Source: JAGLSB01 sp023135955 (GTDB lineage Bacteria > Bacteroidota > Bacteroidia > Bacteroidales > GCA-2748055). From it: a DNA stretch of 48,429 nucleotides. A program made the translations under genes and the position numbers. The stretch covers positions 1 through 48,429 of the forward strand of contig DAOVIO010000017.1 of the NCBI GenBank assembly GCA_030673645.1, in the 5' to 3' direction. Positions 1 through 7,208 of the stretch are shown piece by piece. How positions within the stretch are numbered: position 1 is the stretch's first letter; each line of letters begins with the position of its first letter. The notes under the pieces were generated by a model, which was given only the letters and a program-made list of their open reading frames with translations, did no database searches and had not been told where the DNA came from.

Positions 1-414
1 ATCCCAGTCCAATACTAGAATCATTAGCGAATTTATAGGCTTCTTTATATATATTCAAATCTTTGTTATAATGGCTAATTATCCAATTCTTAGCCCATTT
101 CATTGCTTTTGAACTCGCTAATCCCAGTCCAATACTAGAATCATTAGCGAATTTATAGGCTTCTTTATATATATTCAAATCTTTGTTATAATGGCTAATT
201 ATCCAATTCTTAGCCCATTCTTTAGCTGATGAACCCGTTAATCCCAGTCCAATACTAGAATCTTTAGCAAATTTATAAGCTTCTTTATATATATTCAAAT
301 CTTTGTTATAATGGCTAATTATCCAATTTTCTGCCCATTCTTTAGCTGATGAATTCGCTAATCCCAGTCCAATACTAGAATCACTAGCAAATATGTAAGT
401 TTCTTTGAATAATT
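1..414. repeat. 120-bp tandem repeats coding for 40-aa units
   Basis: Units begin at 1, 121, 241 and 361, each with ATCCCAGTCCAATACTAGAA. The first about 99 bases of units 1 and 2 are identical; they differ only in the last 20 or so. Unit 3 has a handful of changes, and unit 4 is diverged and breaks off after about 50 bp, where it joins the TIR domain linker. The gradient (most similar copies farthest from the TIR domain) fits recent unit duplication at the distal side. The array continues off the left edge, so copy number is unknown. Confidence 0.95.
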
Positions 415-961
415 CTAATTTAGACTTCGATCGTTTTTTTTCTGAAATTTCTTGTAAAGAAGTATCAATAATGGTTTTATTAAATTTAGGTGGCTTCCCT
501 AATGGTGGTTTATTATTTACCTGTTTTTCAAAAAAATGTTGTAAAAGTATAGTTAAAGATTTTTCAAAGGATTTCTCATCTCTAAAATCAACAAATACTC
601 TTGATTTCAGATAAGATGGTAATGAATCACTTGGCGTTCCTGAACGTAATAATGGAATGAATTTTCTTTTCGAAACCATATTTGTAAAAATCTCACCTGT
701 AACAATACTTTTTTCATATCCAACACCACCTGAGTGAACATTAGCTTTAATAGCAAATTGAGGTGTACAAATTAATAAAACAAAATCTGATTCTCTTATT
801 GAAGTTTCCATATACAGAGTTATGTCCATTCCAAGATGAATATCCCATTGATCTAGTTTAATATCAACACCATTCTTTCTTAAAAGTGACGCAAGTGACT
901 TCACCCATTTTTTATGATTAAGATTATCCCATGAATAACTTATAAAACAAGTTGGACTCAT
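1..961 (-). CDS. TIR/SEFIR-domain protein with C-terminal 40-residue repeats (3' end off window)
   Basis: Reading leftward from an ATG at 961, preceded by a GATGAGGAAATT ribosome site, the frame stays open to the window edge (320 codons). Residues 1-110 form a TIR/SEFIR-type domain: CFISYSWD at the first strand, LDQWDIHLG, a VLLICTP strand, and SGGVGYE with Glu83 in the place where related domains carry a conserved Glu. Residues about 185 onward are 40-residue repeats (SSIGLGL..SSAKEWA.NWIISHYNKDLNIYKEAYKFA), three full copies plus a divergent first one. TIR proteins of bacteria are often NAD-consuming effectors or signalling enzymes in phage defence; here the repeats would be the sensing or oligomerising part (inference). 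It lies downstream of and in the same direction as the phage repressor. A TTGACA at 1045-1040 may be its own -35 box, though no good -10 follows. Whether it belongs to host or prophage is unresolved. Confidence 0.85.
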   Translation of the reverse strand, partial: MSPTCFISYSWDNLNHKKWVKSLASLLRKNGVDIKLDQWDIHLGMDITLYMETSIRESDFVLLICTPQFAIKANVHSGGVGYEKSIVTGEIFTNMVSKRKFIPLLRSGTPSDSLPSYLKSRVFVDFRDEKSFEKSLTILLQHFFEKQVNNKPPLGKPPKFNKTIIDTSLQEISEKKRSKSKLELFKETYIFASDSSIGLGLANSSAKEWAENWIISHYNKDLNIYKEAYKFAKDSSIGLGLTGSSAKEWAKNWIISHYNKDLNIYKEAYKFANDSSIGLGLASSKAMKWAKNWIISHYNKDLNIYKEAYKFANDSSIGLG

Positions 962-1134
962 AATTTCCTCATCTGGAATTTCAAAATTAAAACTCAATTA
1001 AAAACTAAAGCAAGAAAAGAATGAATATTGAGATTTTAATGTCAAGAACATTGATTTTTGAAAGAGTCTAAATTGGTGAGATTTTTTTTTTATATTAAAC
1101 CAAAAAGAAAATTCCAAAAGTTTTTTTAATTTTT

Positions 1135-1234
1135 TTTGGCCACACTTTGGCTACACTTTGGCCACAATAAAAAGTAATAATATTCTGGGTAAAACAGCCT
1201 ATAATGGCCAACTATCTGACAGAAATGGCCAACT
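1135..1234. repeat. Iterated TGGCCA motifs in the TIR-prophage intergenic region
   Basis: Three 11-bp tandem units TTTGGCCACAC, TTTGGCTACAC and TTTGGCCACAA occupy 1135-1167. Two further copies of ATGGCCAACT follow at 1204-1213 and 1225-1234, 21 bp apart. Several of the spacings are near one or two helical turns, as expected for stacked protein sites. The rest of 962-1264 is AT-rich with no gene visible. The binding protein is unknown; these could be an operator for the TIR gene or part of the phage end. Confidence 0.5.
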
Positions 1235-1264
1235 TCGGTGACAACTAAGGGGGGTAGGAATAAC

Positions 1265-1436
1265 TGAGAAAGTCAACGACATTAACAAACAACGATGAAT
1301 AAAGCATTTAAACGGCAATCGACGTAAAACAATTAATGAGAAAACTGGACACTATAAAGCATTATTAAAGAAATACCTGAGAAAGTCAACGTCACGAAAC
1401 AAATTAACTTAAAGAAATACCTGAGAAAACTACTAT
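1265..1436. repeat. Left-end transposase-site cluster (four TGAGAAA sites)
   Basis: TGAGAAAGTCAACGACAT is at 1265-1282, TGAGAAAACTGGACACT at 1337-1353, TGAGAAAGTCAACGTCAC at 1378-1395 and TGAGAAAACTACTAT at 1422-1436, all in one direction. The spacing and total span resemble the attL sites of Mu-like elements, and TGAGAAA also marks the right end. The last site overlaps the 3' end of the repressor gene. There is no gene in 1265-1432. Confidence 0.6.
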
Positions 1437-2065
1437 GCCCTGCGGAACAAGTAGTGTAAATAACCTATTAGAGAGATCCTACTGTGCTCAGGATCAATTA
1501 CAATAGGCTCGTAGGTGCTATTATCAGAGATTAAAATCAATAGTTTCTGCTTATCTGCATGAACTATTCTCTTCAATGTGATCTCCCCATCCAACTGAAC
1601 AGCACATATTAATTGATTAGTCTCGCTCCAGTTGTCGCTTTTTCTGATGATCACAGTATCCTGGTGCATTATACCGGGCTCCATACTTTGCCCATTCACT
1701 TTAAATATATAATAATCATTAACATTATTAATTATATTATTATCTATATGTATGTACTCTCTGGATTGTTCTTGTGCTTCAACCGGAAGACCTGCGGAGA
1801 TCTCTGCGTCAATTCTTAATAGTTGGCAATTGCGATTGTGTGTGATTGGATGATTAGGAATGAACATATTGCCATTGCTGGTGAGTAACCAATTGATGTT
1901 GCACTTAGTTACTTTCAATATTGAAGTTAAGGTTTTTAAGGACATTTCTCTATTGTTGTTTTCATATTGATTGTAGCTGACACGGCTCACACCAATTAAT
2001 TTAGAAAATTTATTCTGCGTCATAAGTAGATTAATTCTTAGTAGTTTAAGCCTATTACCAACCAC
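1433..2065 (-). CDS. Prophage repressor, HTH plus S24 peptidase
   Basis: A CI/LexA-like repressor that should hold the prophage dormant by binding the divergent control region. Residues 4-60 are an XRE-type helix-turn-helix (LLMTQNKFSKLIGVSRVSYNQYE). Residues about 80-205 are an S24/LexA-type self-cleavage domain with the Ala91-Gly92 scissile pair (EISAGLP), Ser127 in NGQSMEPG and Lys165 in EITLKRI. The full catalytic set means it can probably be inactivated by RecA-stimulated self-cleavage after DNA damage. The start is a GTG at 2065 with a GGAGG site 9-10 bases upstream; that site overlaps operator 1 (2070-2084), which suggests autoregulation. It is the only clear phage gene on the minus strand apart from the possible TIR moron. 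Confidence 0.9.
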   Translation of the reverse strand: MVGNRLKLLRINLLMTQNKFSKLIGVSRVSYNQYENNNREMSLKTLTSILKVTKCNINWLLTSNGNMFIPNHPITHNRNCQLLRIDAEISAGLPVEAQEQSREYIHIDNNIINNVNDYYIFKVNGQSMEPGIMHQDTVIIRKSDNWSETNQLICAVQLDGEITLKRIVHADKQKLLILISDNSTYEPIVIDPEHSRISLIGYLHYLFRRA

Positions 2066-2069
2066 GCAA

Positions 2070-2121
2070 GTAACCCTCCGTTACATTTTTATTTTGACAA
2101 GTAACTCTGCGTTACTATCTT
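2070..2121 (+). promoter_or_regulatory. Lysis-lysogeny control region: two operators and early promoter
   Basis: Two perfect inverted repeats GTAAC-N5-GTTAC lie at 2070-2084 and 2101-2115, centres 31 bp apart (about three helical turns). A consensus TTGACA at 2094-2099 is followed after 16 bp by TATCTT at 2116-2121, so operator 2 fills the spacer of a rightward early promoter. Operator 1 overlaps the ribosome site of the leftward repressor gene. The expected ligands are the S24 repressor and/or the Cro-like protein at 2197. Confidence 0.8.
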
Positions 2122-2196
2122 TGACCACATCTTTACCGTTCAAAAAAAGAGCGGTGCACATTGGATGTCAAGAAATTATAAAGTGGTGAGGTAGAA

Positions 2197-2481
2197 ATGA
2201 AATTAAAAGATTATCCCGAAAACGTGATCAAAGCTGCAATGTCGGCAAAGAATATGAACAAGGTAAGCCTGGCAAAACAGCTCAGGAAATCAACTACGTC
2301 TGTGCATAAAGCGATCAATGGATCCAGTACAATCCCCAGTGATACCCTTAATAATTCTATTGTCGAGGCACTACAGCCAGAATTAAGCGTGATCTATAAT
2401 GCTCTATTTAGCAACAATATCCTTAATGGCAAAATGTTGTCACCGGAAGCTACTTTGCACATTGCCGGTTCCCACTCATAG
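2197..2481 (+). CDS. Cro/Ner-like helix-turn-helix regulator
   Basis: This is the first gene of the rightward early operon, directly across the control region from the repressor. Residues about 10-45 (AAMSAKNMNKVSLAKQLRKSTTSVHKAING) read as a helix-turn-helix. A small DNA-binding protein in this position is the classical Cro or Ner negative regulator of early transcription. A GAGGT site precedes the ATG. The C-terminal half (SVIYNALFSNNILNGK) is not recognised. Family placement rests on the HTH pattern and location. Confidence 0.65.
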   Translation: MKLKDYPENVIKAAMSAKNMNKVSLAKQLRKSTTSVHKAINGSSTIPSDTLNNSIVEALQPELSVIYNALFSNNILNGKMLSPEATLHIAGSHS

Positions 2482-2489
2482 GTCCCGGA

Positions 2490-2705
2490 ATGGAAGAGAG
2501 ACTATCCTATATAACAATGAATAGAGAAGAATTCAAGTGGTGCAGAGGCTGTAATTGTTTTAACTCCGTAGATAATTCTCACTGTCACCACTGTGGAAGC
2601 ACAGATTTTGAAATAGAAATCGATGAACATATTGAAAATGAAACTGATTTCCAGGCTCAAGCAATGGGTGTGGAACCAATCAACGCATACTATACAGTCA
2701 AATAA
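2490..2705 (+). CDS. Small zinc-ribbon protein
   Basis: A 71-residue protein with paired CxxC motifs (CRGCNCF near residue 18 and CHHCGS near residue 32), forming a likely four-cysteine zinc ribbon followed by an acidic tail. Such small metal-binding proteins are common in phage early operons without known function. No strong ribosome site precedes the ATG at 2490; translation may be coupled to the upstream gene, which ends 8 bases earlier. The in-frame ATG at 2517 is an alternative start. Confidence 0.6.
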   Translation: MEERLSYITMNREEFKWCRGCNCFNSVDNSHCHHCGSTDFEIEIDEHIENETDFQAQAMGVEPINAYYTVK

Positions 2706-2717
2706 TAAGGAGGACTT

Positions 2718-2885
2718 ATGATTTATTTAATCATTGCATTAGCCGTATTGTTACTCATTGCCATCCGACAGACAGCTAAAGCCAGGCGTTGGAAACGAAA
2801 AAACAAAGAGATCTATCGTTCAGCATTGCGGGATCAGCATTCCCTACAGCATCAAATAGAAGAGCTTCAAGCAGGGAGAACATAA
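2718..2885 (+). CDS. Small membrane protein with coiled-coil tail
   Basis: A 55-residue reading frame with a strong AAGGAGG site 5 bases before its ATG. Residues 2-17 (IYLIIALAVLLLIAI) form one hydrophobic helix, followed by a very basic stretch (KARRWKRKNK) and an amphipathic helix (RDQHSLQHQIEELQ). It ends one base before the endolysin gene. That location suggests a lysis role (holin-like or Rz-like), but the single helix with a basic flank does not decide between them. Confidence 0.55.
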   Translation: MIYLIIALAVLLLIAIRQTAKARRWKRKNKEIYRSALRDQHSLQHQIEELQAGRT

Positions 2886-2886
2886 T

Positions 2887-3477
2887 ATGAAAGAATCAAT
2901 TGCATTTGCAGCAGCATTCACAAAAGTAATGGAACATGAAGGCGGGTATGCTAACAATCCCGACGATACCGGTGGAGAAACTTATTGCGGGATCAGCCGC
3001 AGATTTCACCCGGAATGGGGAGGATGGTTACACATCGACTCCATTAAAACGAAGAATGGAGAGATCAAAAACAATACAAAATTTCCAATATTAAATAACT
3101 ATGTGAGAGACTTCTACGAAATCAACTACTGGGATAAAATGAAATGTTCACATATCACCGATCCCCGACTGGCAATGGATGTGTTCGATACCGCTGTGAA
3201 TTGCGGGACCGGAGCTGCCGGAAAATTTCTCCAGAGAGCATTGAACGTACTTAATAACAGAGCTAAATATTGGGCTGATCTTAAGGTAGACGGAGCGGTT
3301 GGAGCGAAGAGCATTCAAGCTTTGGAAAGAGCCAACTTCATGAGTAAGGCCGCCTTGGTTCACACTGCATTTACCGTGATCCGTGGAGCATTCTACATCG
3401 ATATTATGGAGCGCAGGGAGTCTCAAGAACAATTCGCTGTAGCCTGGTTAAACAGGCTGTGGATCAAAGTCACTTAA
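2887..3477 (+). CDS. Endolysin, glycoside hydrolase family 108
   Basis: A peptidoglycan muramidase expected to degrade the cell wall at lysis. The N-terminus carries the GH108 signature with catalytic Glu18 in EHEGGYANNPDDTGGETYCGIS; a C-terminal peptidoglycan-binding-like part follows (GAAGKFLQRALNVL, VDGAVGAKSIQAL). The 196-residue length fits the family. There is no signal peptide, so release would need a holin. Its place between the immunity region and the transposase gene is unusual: in Mu the lysis genes lie after the early region. Confidence 0.9.
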   Translation: MKESIAFAAAFTKVMEHEGGYANNPDDTGGETYCGISRRFHPEWGGWLHIDSIKTKNGEIKNNTKFPILNNYVRDFYEINYWDKMKCSHITDPRLAMDVFDTAVNCGTGAAGKFLQRALNVLNNRAKYWADLKVDGAVGAKSIQALERANFMSKAALVHTAFTVIRGAFYIDIMERRESQEQFAVAWLNRLWIKVT

Positions 3478-3489
3478 GGAGATAATGTT

Positions 3490-3732
3490 ATGTGTAAATG
3501 TTTAGAAATACTTGTTGAAAAGATTAAGGAAAGTGGTGATATGTTTGAACCTCAGCTTGAAAATACCTGTATGTTGATGAATTTGGAAACAAGCAAATCA
3601 ACTACCCGTGCAGGGAGTCTTAAGTTTTCATATAGAAAGAAGAATAAGAAAAATAATGAACTATCTATAAAGAGAGAGAAGTCTTCTATTCAGTACGCAT
3701 TTTGTCCCTTCTGCGGAGAGAAATACGACTAA
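3490..3732 (+). CDS. Small cysteine-motif phage protein
   Basis: An 80-residue protein beginning MCKCLEILVEKIKES and ending with CPFCGEKYD. The N-terminal CxC and C-terminal CPFCG pairs could together bind one zinc ion. Phages encode many similar small proteins with a C-terminal CPFCG, with no assigned function. The start at 3490 is served by the AAGGAGA just upstream, 13 bases after the endolysin stop. Confidence 0.6.
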   Translation: MCKCLEILVEKIKESGDMFEPQLENTCMLMNLETSKSTTRAGSLKFSYRKKNKKNNELSIKREKSSIQYAFCPFCGEKYD

Positions 3733-3851
3733 GAGCCTTAACGGGTGCCTCGAATGCCGGGGCACACGTTAATGTTTGTTAATTTGGGGGCTATATGAAG
3801 ACACATATTAATCCAGTGCCGGGGATTGGATCCCGGAATAGTAGCCCCTGC

Positions 3852-3873
3852 GGGGCGGTCTGGCCACCGCCCC
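3852..3873 (+). terminator. GC-rich hairpin before the transposase gene
   Basis: GGGGCGGT and ACCGCCCC form a perfect 8-bp stem with a 6-base loop, 24 bases before the transposase ATG. There is no T-tract, so it is more likely an attenuator, an mRNA-stability element or a translational control structure than a classical terminator. Two later hairpins (23897, 24635) share the GGGGCGG arm. The rest of 3733-3897 holds no convincing gene. Confidence 0.5.
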
Positions 3874-3897
3874 CAACTTTAAACATAGGGGGCAATT

Positions 3898-6504
3898 ATG
3901 TGGGTGAGTACTAAGGAGGCAGCAGCACTGCTGGGCAAGAGTATGAGGACAGTTCAGAGACAGATCAAAAGCAGCGTATTAGAAAGTCGTGAAGTTCCCG
4001 GACATGGTGGGAACGGATTAGTCTTTGAAGTATATTTGAAAAACATTACAGAAAACAATGAGAAAGTCAACGACATAAAAACACCAAAAGAAAATAAAGG
4101 AATATCTGAGAAAGTCAGCGACATAAAGCAATCAGAAAATGCTGATCAGCGACACAAATCTCAGCGACATGTCGCTGAGTCTGATAACTCCTTGGAAAAT
4201 AAAGAAGATACAAATGTCAGCGACATCTCAGCGACATCCACTTCACATACACAGAAAACAGTTAAAGATAAAGGGAGTAAAGAGTTAGTAAAAGTCAGCG
4301 ACACTGTGAAGTGCACTTCACATATAACCCCACCGAGTGTCGTTGATATAGATAATCCCTTACAGAATAACGACATTAGGTTCTTTATAAGTATCGAAAC
4401 CACTTCACAGATAACTGGATGGCATCGAAACACGATTGATTCTAAGATTAAAAGCAATAAAATCATTTCTATAAAGCAACCAAAAACCGGTGGTGGATTC
4501 CGCATCATGATCGATGTGCGCACTCTTCCTTTAGAGGCTCACGAAAAATGGAAGCAGCTTATCGTTCATGAAAATCCAGATCCCGGTTTGAGATCACTGA
4601 GTGAGAACCAGCGACGTTATGCTTTTGCAATTGAATCTTCTATAATGCTATGGCTGCGCTACAGGGATGATGGCAAAAAGCAGAGGATCCGGAAGCAAGA
4701 TGCTGACCACAGATTTGAAGCTGATATAAGAAATGGAATAATATTAACCTCTGAGGTAAACATTTTAAATGGTGTCTCTGTTAAAACTTTATACCGGCAT
4801 CTAAAAAAATGGGAGATCAGCGGTCGCAGAACTAGCGTGTTGGCTCCGGATAGAAAAGGCAACCGTGGACGCAAGCCGATCGTGAGTGATATATTCTATG
4901 CTCTGGCTAACACATGGATATTAACACAGCCGGCAACCAAGGCAGCACACTTATATAATCAGCTGTCGGATGCCATCCTGGCCAAGCAACCTAAAACTAC
5001 GATACCTTCCTACCCGACCTTCCTTAAGTATTATAAGGCAGTGAAGGAAAGACAGGGCCTAGTGATTGCAGGAAAGCAAGGAAAGAAAACTCTGGATAAT
5101 ATAATGCCTTACGTTCCCAGGCATAATGATGCTCTTCCTGGCGAAGTTTGGCAGTACGATGGTTATGTAATGAAGACACTTGTACGTAATCCCTGGTTGA
5201 AAGATGGACTGATCAAACCGGTAGTAGTTTATTTCTTTGATGTGAGCACGGGCATAGTGACCGGATGGGCCGTGAGTTTTAGTGAACGGAGCGATGTAAT
5301 TGCCGGAGCCTGGTATCATGCAATGACCAGATTCCCGGCGCCAAGGATCTTACAGCCGGACAATCCAGCCGGGATTTACAATGAACAATTATGTGCCAAG
5401 CATATTGTAGAATTTGAAACCAGAAAGAAATATACTAAGTTGAAGCAAAGAGCAATTGAACTTACAATGAACGGGCGCAATGGGATCTTCTTTGATTGCG
5501 GATTGGAACGGATCAAATTTGTGACTCCGGGAAACTCTAAAGGGAAAATGATTGAGCCAGCTCATTTTCATATCTTCCGTGGTTTTGAAACTCAGCCGCG
5601 ATTCGTTGATGTGTATGTTGGCAAAAGTCCTGATGATCGACCTGAACATCTTAACAGAACCAACAAGGCAATTCTTAAGGATAAGAATTTGAACATTCCA
5701 GAATGGGATTGGATGGTGGAAGAGATCGGCAAGCATATCGAATCCTACAATAATAGAAAGAAGAAAAGCCTGCAAAACTTCAGCCCCCAGGAAGCCTACT
5801 TGCAAATGACCGACATGACCAACAAACTATCAGCTGATGAGCTGAAATATAAAGCTCTATGGACGGAAGAGAGAACTACCAGAAACGGATATGTTAAACT
5901 GTTTGATGATATTCTCTACCAACATGCAGCATTCACAGTCATGAGAAGGGTACGAATTGGATATAACGTAAATGATCTAAGCAAGCTGCGTGTATTTGGT
6001 GATGATGGTAGAGAAATGAGTACTCCTGCCGTGATGGTTCAAAAAGGATCCTATGTGCAGGATGAGATCTCAGCTGAAGCCATAAGGGCCAATAAGACTT
6101 TTAGAAAGAAAGCGATCGCACTTCAAAAGGAACTTCTAATTACTGATATTAAAAAACTTAATAATAAGGAATTAGTGAAGCTGCTGGATCAGGATCTGGA
6201 TCAATCTCAAAAAGAACTGATCTATGCGCGATTGAATGAATCAGAAAAATATCCACATTTTGGAAAGATAGAAAATGCTCCAAAAAAACAAAAGGTGATC
6301 ACAATTCAAAAAGAAGAACCGCTTCCGGATCTTTCACATATTATCGATGCTGAATTTGAAGTTGAGGAACCTGAAGATAAGGCCTGGTTGGATGAGATAA
6401 TTAATAAGGAAGAGACGGAAGAGACGCAAGATGTTGCGCCTGTACGAGAGCAGGGAAATAAAAAAATAGATAAGACATTAAAAAGATTAGGAATAGGAGG
6501 TTAG
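3898..6504 (+). CDS. MuA-like DDE transposase
   Basis: Integrates the phage genome and replicates it by transposition. Residues 1-50 are a helix-turn-helix (STKEAAALLGKSMRTVQRQI) matching the enhancer-binding head of MuA. A low-complexity linker (about 55-155) follows, then a second DNA-binding part (ETTSQITGWHRNTIDSKI) and a rve-type integrase core. The catalytic triad reads Asp421 (VWQYDGY), Asp488 (QPDNPAG) and Glu553 (KMIEPAH). The C-terminal part (about 650-868) would bind the MuB-like ATPase encoded 2 bases downstream. At 868 residues it is about 200 longer than MuA; much of the excess is the linker, whose DNA carries about nine copies of a TCARCGACA word. Start: ATG after AGGGGGCAATT. 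Confidence 0.93.
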   Translation: MWVSTKEAAALLGKSMRTVQRQIKSSVLESREVPGHGGNGLVFEVYLKNITENNEKVNDIKTPKENKGISEKVSDIKQSENADQRHKSQRHVAESDNSLENKEDTNVSDISATSTSHTQKTVKDKGSKELVKVSDTVKCTSHITPPSVVDIDNPLQNNDIRFFISIETTSQITGWHRNTIDSKIKSNKIISIKQPKTGGGFRIMIDVRTLPLEAHEKWKQLIVHENPDPGLRSLSENQRRYAFAIESSIMLWLRYRDDGKKQRIRKQDADHRFEADIRNGIILTSEVNILNGVSVKTLYRHLKKWEISGRRTSVLAPDRKGNRGRKPIVSDIFYALANTWILTQPATKAAHLYNQLSDAILAKQPKTTIPSYPTFLKYYKAVKERQGLVIAGKQGKKTLDNIMPYVPRHNDALPGEVWQYDGYVMKTLVRNPWLKDGLIKPVVVYFFDVSTGIVTGWAVSFSERSDVIAGAWYHAMTRFPAPRILQPDNPAGIYNEQLCAKHIVEFETRKKYTKLKQRAIELTMNGRNGIFFDCGLERIKFVTPGNSKGKMIEPAHFHIFRGFETQPRFVDVYVGKSPDDRPEHLNRTNKAILKDKNLNIPEWDWMVEEIGKHIESYNNRKKKSLQNFSPQEAYLQMTDMTNKLSADELKYKALWTEERTTRNGYVKLFDDILYQHAAFTVMRRVRIGYNVNDLSKLRVFGDDGREMSTPAVMVQKGSYVQDEISAEAIRANKTFRKKAIALQKELLITDIKKLNNKELVKLLDQDLDQSQKELIYARLNESEKYPHFGKIENAPKKQKVITIQKEEPLPDLSHIIDAEFEVEEPEDKAWLDEIINKEETEETQDVAPVREQGNKKIDKTLKRLGIGG
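4059..4376 (+). promoter_or_regulatory. Cluster of TCARCGACA words inside the transposase gene
   Basis: Direct copies lie at 4059-4076 (TGAGAAAGTCAACGACAT, identical to the left-end site), 4107-4124 (TGAGAAAGTCAGCGACAT), 4146, 4161, 4216, 4228 and 4294. Inverted copies lie at 4170-4179 and 4337-4346, with a weaker AACGACAT at 4369. Copies 4160-4179 make a perfect 20-bp palindrome CTCAGCGACATGTCGCTGAG. The word is translated as VSD, QRH or SAT depending on frame. It is probably a set of protein-binding sites (transposase head or a regulator), like the Mu internal enhancer; the function is inferred. Confidence 0.75.
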
Positions 6505-6506
6505 CA

Positions 6507-7208
6507 GTGAAAGACAAATTAGTATCTACAGAAAACGTGGTGTTAGCTGACAAAATTATTGGTCGGCTCAAATCGAAGGAAAGTCCAGGCATGATATTGA
6601 TATACGGTGAAGCCGGAATGGGCAAAACCTATTATGCCAATATGAGGACATTTTCGCAAGGGTGGTGTTACTATCGAATGAGAGCAACTGAATCCGCAAA
6701 GAGTTTTCTGCAACAAGTTTATAAGCGACTCAATAAAGTATATACAGGCAGCAATGAGGTTTTGCGAGGATCAACTGCTAAACTGGAAGATGCCTGTATT
6801 GAGATGTTCCTAAAGATGCCGGAGCAGGTATTTGTGATCGATGAGACAAACTTCTGCGGTCAGTTCCGGAAGTGGGAAATCATTGAAGTGATCCGTGATT
6901 TCAGGGACACAGCTCATGCCAATATCATTATGATCGGAGAACATGACACCAGGAAAGTTCTTGAGTCTTATAATCCACATTTTTTCAGCCGCTGTGAATT
7001 CATTAATTTCAAAGCAAACACGGCAACTGATGTTGCGCTGGTTATGAAGAACTGCTCTGAAGTGGAATTCGAGAAAGAAGTTTATGAGCATGTTGTTAAG
7101 AAATTTAAGGGCAACCTGCGCCAGGTGGAAAGCTTTATCCAGGACTGTGAAGTTACAGCTAATGAAAAGGGATTACAGACAATCACATTGAAAGATCTGG
7201 AGAGCTGA
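6507..7208 (+). CDS. MuB-like AAA+ ATPase, target-DNA activator
   Basis: An ATPase expected to coat target DNA, deliver it to the transposase and provide target immunity. Walker A is GEAGMGKT at residues 34-41, Walker B is VFVIDET near residue 110, and a sensor-like IIMIGEHD strand follows. It lacks the N-terminal helix-turn-helix domain of Mu MuB and is shorter (233 against 312 residues), as in many MuB relatives. Its start is 2 bases after the transposase stop and its stop overlaps the next gene, which supports translational coupling. Confidence 0.88.
   Translation: MKDKLVSTENVVLADKIIGRLKSKESPGMILIYGEAGMGKTYYANMRTFSQGWCYYRMRATESAKSFLQQVYKRLNKVYTGSNEVLRGSTAKLEDACIEMFLKMPEQVFVIDETNFCGQFRKWEIIEVIRDFRDTAHANIIMIGEHDTRKVLESYNPHFFSRCEFINFKANTATDVALVMKNCSEVEFEKEVYEHVVKKFKGNLRQVESFIQDCEVTANEKGLQTITLKDLES

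Noticed and set aside
1..414. Possible CRISPR array
   Set aside because: The units are 120 bp, contiguous, without spacers, and lie in frame inside a TIR-domain coding sequence.
1257..1261. GGAAT as a 5-bp target duplication matching 32759-32763
   Set aside because: It is separated from the left TGAGAAA by three bases while the right copy abuts the end word, so the ends would be asymmetric; it may be chance.
3795..3914. 39-codon frame before the transposase gene (SRNSSPCGAVWPPPP)
   Set aside because: It overlaps the GC-rich hairpin and the transposase start, has no good ribosome site, and its odd composition is explained by the hairpin.
4602..4619. TGAGAACCAGCGACGTT as another internal site
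   Set aside because: The two halves resemble the end word but with two bases fewer between them; without binding data it cannot be separated from chance.
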